Positions 6,036 to 8,705 of a DNA stretch of 8,705 bases are shown piece by piece. The notes beneath the pieces were generated by a model, which was given only the letters and a program-made list of their open reading frames with translations, searched no databases and was not told the origin of the DNA. Every line of letters starts with the position of its first letter. Within the stretch, counting starts at the first letter, position 1. The position numbers and the translations under genes are program-made. The stretch is from positions 1 to 8,705 of the forward strand of contig JBGGME010000165.1 of the NCBI GenBank assembly GCA_041288195.1. Direction: 5' to 3'. This stretch comes from AWTP1-13 sp041288195. GTDB taxonomy: Bacteria > Pseudomonadota > Alphaproteobacteria > Rhizobiales > Hyphomicrobiaceae.

Positions 6036-7090
6036 GCCAAACCAAGACCAACCTCGGCAACTACTTCGAGGACTTCTCGGTCGGCCAGGTGCTGCAACAC
6101 GCCACCCCTCGCACGCTCACGGTAGGCGATGCCGCACTCTACATGGGCCTCTATGGTTCGCGCTTTGCCGTGCAATCGTCGGAGGTGTTCGCCAAGGCGA
6201 TCGGCTACCCGCAAGCGCCGCTCGACGACCTCCTGGTCTTCCACACCGTGTTCGGCAAGACCGTGCCGGACATCTCGCTCAACGCCATCGCCAACCTGGG
6301 CTATGCCGAGTGCCGGTTCCTGGCGCCGGTCTATCCTGGCGACACGCTGAGTGCCGCCTCCGAGGTGATCGGACTGCGCGAGAACTCCAACCGCGCCTCG
6401 GGCGTGGTCTACGTGCGCACCACAGGGCGCAACCAGCGCGGCGAGACGGTACTCGAGTACGTGCGCTGGGTGATGGTGAGGAAGCGCGATACCGGCGCGG
6501 CATCACCCGCCCCGGTGGTGCCGAAGCTTGCAGAGCGCGTCGATCCGGCCAGCCTGGGCATGGCGGTGCCGAAGCTCGACTTGGCCGGCTACGACTTCAC
6601 GCTGGCCGGCGCGCCGTATCGCTGGAGCGACTACGCCGCGGGCGAGAAGATCGACCACGCCGACGCCATGACGCTGGAGGAGGCGGAGCACCAGATCGCC
6701 ACTCGGCTCTACCAGAACACGGCCAAAGTGCACTTCAACCTGCATGAGCAGGCACAGGGCCAGTTCAAGCGTCGGCTCGTCTACGGCGGCGTCGTCATCT
6801 CGCTCGCCCGCGCACTGTCGTTCAACGGCCTCGCCAACGCCTTCCACATCGCCGCCATCAACGGCGGCCGGCACGTGGCGCCCTGCTTCGGCGGCGATAC
6901 GGTCTACGCCTGGTCGGAGGTGCTCGAGACCGCCGAGATCGCAGGCCGCAGCGACATCGGCGCGCTGCGCATCCGGCTCACCGCCGTCAAGAACCGCACG
7001 TGCGCCGACTTCCCCCTGCGCAACGCCAAGGGCGAGTACGCCGACGGCGTCATCCTCGACCTCGATCTGTGGCTGATCCTGCCGCGTTGA
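6032..7090 (+). CDS. mch: Mesaconyl-CoA hydratase (beta-methylmalyl-CoA dehydratase), double-hotdog MaoC family
   Basis: The 352-residue protein has two MaoC-like hotdog domains (about 10-150 and 190-350). The N-terminal part has GNYFEDFSVGQVLQHATPRTLT and AECRFLAPVYPGDTLSA. The C-terminal domain has the strongest signature: TRLYQNTAKVHFN (Asn229, His234, likely active site), LVYGGVVISLARALSFNGLAN (249-269), AAINGGRHVAPCFGGDTVYAWSEV (274-297). This matches the long MaoC proteins known as mesaconyl-CoA hydratase (Mch in Rhodobacter, Mcd/MeaC in Methylobacterium), usually about 340-350 residues. The known reaction is reversible hydration of mesaconyl-CoA to beta-methylmalyl-CoA in the ethylmalonyl-CoA pathway for C2 assimilation. 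Its ATG overlaps the stop of the lyase-type gene (ATGA), so the two are probably translated as a unit and act on successive steps. Some organisms carry it without a full pathway, for other C4/C5 dicarboxyl-CoA work. Confidence 0.85.
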   Translation: MSQTKTNLGNYFEDFSVGQVLQHATPRTLTVGDAALYMGLYGSRFAVQSSEVFAKAIGYPQAPLDDLLVFHTVFGKTVPDISLNAIANLGYAECRFLAPVYPGDTLSAASEVIGLRENSNRASGVVYVRTTGRNQRGETVLEYVRWVMVRKRDTGAASPAPVVPKLAERVDPASLGMAVPKLDLAGYDFTLAGAPYRWSDYAAGEKIDHADAMTLEEAEHQIATRLYQNTAKVHFNLHEQAQGQFKRRLVYGGVVISLARALSFNGLANAFHIAAINGGRHVAPCFGGDTVYAWSEVLETAEIAGRSDIGALRIRLTAVKNRTCADFPLRNAKGEYADGVILDLDLWLILPR

Positions 7091-7100
7091 GGTAGGCACC

Positions 7101-7206
7101 GTCATGCCCGCCAAGTGAAGCGCAGAGCGGGCATCCACCCACGATCTCGACCGCCGCAGTCTGTTTCTGGTTTCCAGCTTGCGCGCTTCGCGCTTGCGGG
7201 AATGAC
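7101..7206. repeat. Palindromic-ended intergenic repeat element (about 106 bp)
   Basis: The stretch begins GTCATGCCCGC (7101-7111) and ends GCGGGAATGAC (7196-7206). These ends are inverted copies with 10 of 11 matches. A second inverted copy, GCGGGCAT, lies at 7127-7134, and a small GCGCG-CTT-CGCGC hairpin at 7181-7193. No coding frame is supported. The GTCATGCCCGC and GCGGGAATGAC ends resemble the short interspersed palindromic repeats found between genes in many alphaproteobacteria. Only one copy is in the window, so its multi-copy nature is inference. Confidence 0.55.
7104..7134 (+). other. RNA hairpin downstream of mch (ATGCCCGC / GCGGGCAT)
   Basis: An 8-bp perfect stem, ATGCCCGC (7104-7111) with GCGGGCAT (7127-7134), closes a 15-base loop 13 bases after the mch stop. 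There is no T run after it, so it is not a standard intrinsic terminator. It may stabilise the 3' end of the mRNA or slow transcription. Confidence 0.5.
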
Positions 7207-7255
7207 ACCTCAGCGACCAATCGCGTCTCTGGTATACAATACACCTAACGACGCT

Positions 7256-7268
7256 TGAGACTCTCTCA
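7256..7268. promoter_or_regulatory. Palindrome TGAGA-CTC-TCTCA, possible operator
   Basis: A 5-3-5 perfect inverted repeat overlaps the candidate -35 box of the sdhC leader. A transcription factor site is possible; the factor is unknown. Confidence 0.35.
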
Positions 7269-7278
7269 TCGCTCCTGA

Positions 7279-7296
7279 GACAATCCCGCAATTGTC
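7279..7296. promoter_or_regulatory. Palindrome GACAAT-N6-ATTGTC, possible operator or leader hairpin
   Basis: A 6-6-6 perfect inverted repeat starts on the candidate -10 box of the sdhC leader. The two arms are centred 12 bp apart, which would suit a dimeric regulator. It could also form an RNA hairpin with a 6-base loop. No regulator is named from sequence alone. Confidence 0.4.
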
Positions 7297-7378
7297 GGCG
7301 CCGGTGGACAGCGTTAAAAGCCGCATGAGCACGACGACGCGCTGCACCCCAGCCGCCGCTAGCGGGAGATGAGACACC

Positions 7379-7786
7379 ATGGCCGAGGCCAGGCAGGCGA
7401 TCGAGCGTCCGCTCTCTCCCCATCTCTCCATCTATCGCCGCCACATCAACATGATGATGTCGATCCTGCATCGCGTCACCGGTTCGGCGCTCTACTTCGG
7501 CACGCTCCTGCTTGCGGCCTGGCTCATCGCCGCGGCGATGGGCGAGAGGGAGTACGAACTCTTTGCCAGCCTCGTTCGTCACCCGATCGGCCTGCTCATC
7601 CTGTTCGGCTACACCTGGGCGCTGTGCCATCACATGCTGGGCGGCATCCGGCACCTGATCTGGGATACCGGCCGCGGCTTCCAGATCTGGCAGGTCAACG
7701 TGCTGTCGTGGCTCACCATCGTCTCTTCGATCGCCCTGACGCTGGCTCTGTGGGCTTTCGGCCTGACGTTGCGGGGAGGGCTCTGA
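7379..7786 (+). CDS. sdhC: Succinate dehydrogenase cytochrome b556 subunit SdhC
   Basis: The 135-residue membrane protein begins with the family signature RPLSPHLSIYR (10-20) and then MSILHRVTG (27-35), with Ser28 and Arg32 at quinone-site positions. Three membrane helices follow at about 28-52, 66-88 and 105-130. HHMLGGIRHLIWDTG (84-98) holds the likely heme b ligand: His85 aligns with E. coli His84. SdhC anchors the SdhAB catalytic part in the inner membrane and, with SdhD, reduces ubiquinone (complex II). The start ATG has GGGAG 10 bases upstream. It is the first gene of the sdh run, 288 bases after mch, so it probably has its own promoter. Confidence 0.97.
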   Translation: MAEARQAIERPLSPHLSIYRRHINMMMSILHRVTGSALYFGTLLLAAWLIAAAMGEREYELFASLVRHPIGLLILFGYTWALCHHMLGGIRHLIWDTGRGFQIWQVNVLSWLTIVSSIALTLALWAFGLTLRGGL

Positions 7787-7787
7787 C

Positions 7788-8168
7788 ATGGGCTATCGCA
7801 CGCCGCTCGCCAGAGTGCGCGGGCTCGGCTCCGCGAAAGAGGGGGCGGATCATTTCTGGCGCCAGCGCGTCACGGCGGTTGCCAACGTCGTGCTGGTGTC
7901 ATTCCTGATCTATCTGATCGTCAGTCTGATCGGCGCCGACTACGGCACGGTCAAGCGCACGCTGGCGAAGCCCTACAACGCCATACCGCTGCTGCTGCTG
8001 GTGCTGTCGGGCGTCGTCCATATGCGGCTAGGAATGCAGACCATCATCGAGGACTACGTGCATTCCGAGGGGCGCAGGGTGGCGCTGCTGATGCTGAACT
8101 CCTTCTTTGCGATGGCGGTAGGTCTGACCGCGGCATTCGCGGTGCTGAAGCTGAGCTTCGGAGTCTGA
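7788..8168 (+). CDS. sdhD: Succinate dehydrogenase hydrophobic membrane anchor SdhD
   Basis: The 126-residue protein starts with RTPLARVRGLGSAKEGADHFW (4-24), the alphaproteobacterial SdhD opening, and has three membrane helices at about 31-50, 63-85 and 98-122. The HMRLGMQTIIEDYVHSE block (78-94) carries His78 (candidate heme ligand) and Asp89-Tyr90, equivalent to the quinone-site Asp-Tyr of E. coli SdhD. It forms the complex II membrane anchor with SdhC. One base separates it from the sdhC stop, and GGGGAGGG (7773-7780) inside the end of sdhC is its ribosome-binding site. Confidence 0.96.
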   Translation: MGYRTPLARVRGLGSAKEGADHFWRQRVTAVANVVLVSFLIYLIVSLIGADYGTVKRTLAKPYNAIPLLLLVLSGVVHMRLGMQTIIEDYVHSEGRRVALLMLNSFFAMAVGLTAAFAVLKLSFGV

Positions 8169-8172
8169 GGGC

Positions 8173-8705
8173 ATGGCGCAAGAGAACGGTCGCGACAAGG
8201 GCAACGGGGTCGCCAAGCCTGCCGTCAACGGCAAGGCTTATCCCGTAACGGAGCACATCTACGATGTGATCGTGGTGGGTGCCGGAGGCTCGGGGCTGAG
8301 GGCCACGCTCGGCTGCGCCGAGGCTGGCCTCAAGACGGCATGCGTCACCAAGGTGTTCCCAACGCGCTCGCACACGGTTGCGGCGCAAGGCGGCATCGCC
8401 GCCGCGCTCGGAAACATGGGCCACGACGACTGGCGCTGGCACATGTACGACACGGTCAAGGGCGCCGACTGGCTGGGCGACCAGGACGCCATCGAATACC
8501 TGTGCCGCAACGCCAAGGACGCGGTCTACGAGCTCGAGCACTACGGCGTGCCCTTCAGCCGGACCGAGGAGGGGCAGATCTACCAGCGCCCGTTCGGCGG
8601 CATGACCACCGAGTACGGCGAGGGCCCGCCTGCGCAGCGTACCTGCGCGGCCGCCGACCGCACCGGCCACGCCATGCTGCACACCCTCTACGGGCAGTCG
8701 CTGCG
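8173..8705 (+). CDS. sdhA: Succinate dehydrogenase flavoprotein subunit SdhA (5' part, runs off the window)
   Basis: The frame is open from the ATG at 8173 to the window end, giving 177 residues of a protein usually near 600. After a 27-residue variable start come the FAD-binding EHIYDVIVVGAGGSGLRA (27-44), TRSHTVAAQGGIAAALGN (64-81; His67 is the expected covalent FAD site), DWRWHMYDTVKGADWLGDQDA, HYGVPFSRTEEGQIYQRPFGG and RTCAAADRTGHAMLHTLYGQ. These are diagnostic of SdhA. It oxidises succinate to fumarate and passes electrons to the SdhB iron-sulfur subunit, which is expected just downstream. Four bases separate it from sdhD. GGAG (8160-8163), inside the end of sdhD, is the likely ribosome-binding site. 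Confidence 0.97.
   Translation, partial: MAQENGRDKGNGVAKPAVNGKAYPVTEHIYDVIVVGAGGSGLRATLGCAEAGLKTACVTKVFPTRSHTVAAQGGIAAALGNMGHDDWRWHMYDTVKGADWLGDQDAIEYLCRNAKDAVYELEHYGVPFSRTEEGQIYQRPFGGMTTEYGEGPPAQRTCAAADRTGHAMLHTLYGQSL

Larger units (their letters stand above)
7207..7378 (+). promoter_or_regulatory. sdhC leader region with candidate promoter TTGAGA-N18-GACAAT
   Basis: This non-coding stretch precedes sdhC, and its first half (7207-7320) is visibly richer in A/T than its neighbours. A candidate sigma-70-type pair is TTGAGA (7255-7260) and GACAAT (7279-7284), 18 bases apart. A lone TATACAAT (7233-7240) is a second possible -10 without a good -35. Close to the gene, CCGCTAGCGG (7356-7365) is a 10-bp palindrome touching the GGGAG ribosome-binding site (7364-7368). 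The hexamer TGAGAC occurs three times: 7256-7261, 7276-7281 and 7370-7375. The promoter call is by eye only. Confidence 0.4.

Noticed and set aside
7233..7240. TATACAAT as the main sdhC -10 box
   Set aside because: The hexamer is good but the position 17 bases upstream (about 7212-7217, AGCGAC) does not resemble a -35; kept only as an alternative.
6503..7789. Minus-strand open frame of 428 codons spanning mch, the intergenic repeat and sdhC
   Set aside because: It runs across two well-supported plus-strand genes and a non-coding repeat, with low-complexity Arg/Gln/Asp-rich translation and no domain.
8044..8682. Minus-strand open frame of 212 codons opposite sdhD and sdhA
   Set aside because: It lies opposite two unmistakable sdh genes and shows no domain of its own.

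Overview
The window reads as ordinary, GC-rich chromosomal DNA from an alphaproteobacterium. Pointers to that group are a ccmD-ccmG cytochrome c maturation tail, an sdhC-sdhD-sdhA order with alphaproteobacterial-type subunit sequences, and a malyl-CoA lyase-type protein paired with a mesaconyl-CoA hydratase. The genus cannot be fixed from the sequence. Genes are tightly packed, with several start/stop overlaps. I see no phage, insertion sequence, CRISPR array, tRNA or rRNA.

Layout. (1) Bases 8-1837, plus strand: ccmD, ccmG (thioredoxin-like, overlapping ccmD by 4 bases), then a Tat-type exported M19 dipeptidase-family protein 13 bases later. (2) Bases 1850-5046, minus strand: a three-gene run transcribed right to left. 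It encodes a FOXRED1-like FAD oxidoreductase, a pyridoxal kinase and the NhaA Na+/H+ antiporter, with gaps of 7 and 13 bases. NhaA converges on the dipeptidase gene. (3) A 104-base divergent gap (5047-5150). (4) Bases 5151-7090, plus strand: an HpcH/HpaI (CitE/malyl-CoA lyase-type) protein and a mesaconyl-CoA hydratase, overlapping by 4 bases. (5) Bases 7091-7378: a non-coding stretch holding a roughly 106-bp palindromic-ended intergenic repeat, then a comparatively AT-rich leader with a candidate promoter and two palindromes. (6) Bases 7379-8705: sdhC, sdhD and the 5' part of sdhA, which runs off the window.

How the genes fit together. The ccm genes, the succinate dehydrogenase and (by analogy with mitochondria) the FOXRED1-like protein all belong to respiratory-chain biogenesis or function. 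The lyase-type protein and hydratase are the sort that interconvert glyoxylate + propionyl-CoA, beta-methylmalyl-CoA and mesaconyl-CoA in the ethylmalonyl-CoA pathway. That pathway delivers succinyl-CoA and malate to the TCA cycle, so their position next to sdh makes metabolic sense.

Nothing here looks like an undescribed multi-gene system. The points most worth a second look are the palindromes in the sdhC leader, an HxH in place of the usual HxD metal motif in the M19 protein, a GTGTG tract that seems to put the best ATG of the FOXRED1-like gene out of frame, and the intergenic repeat.
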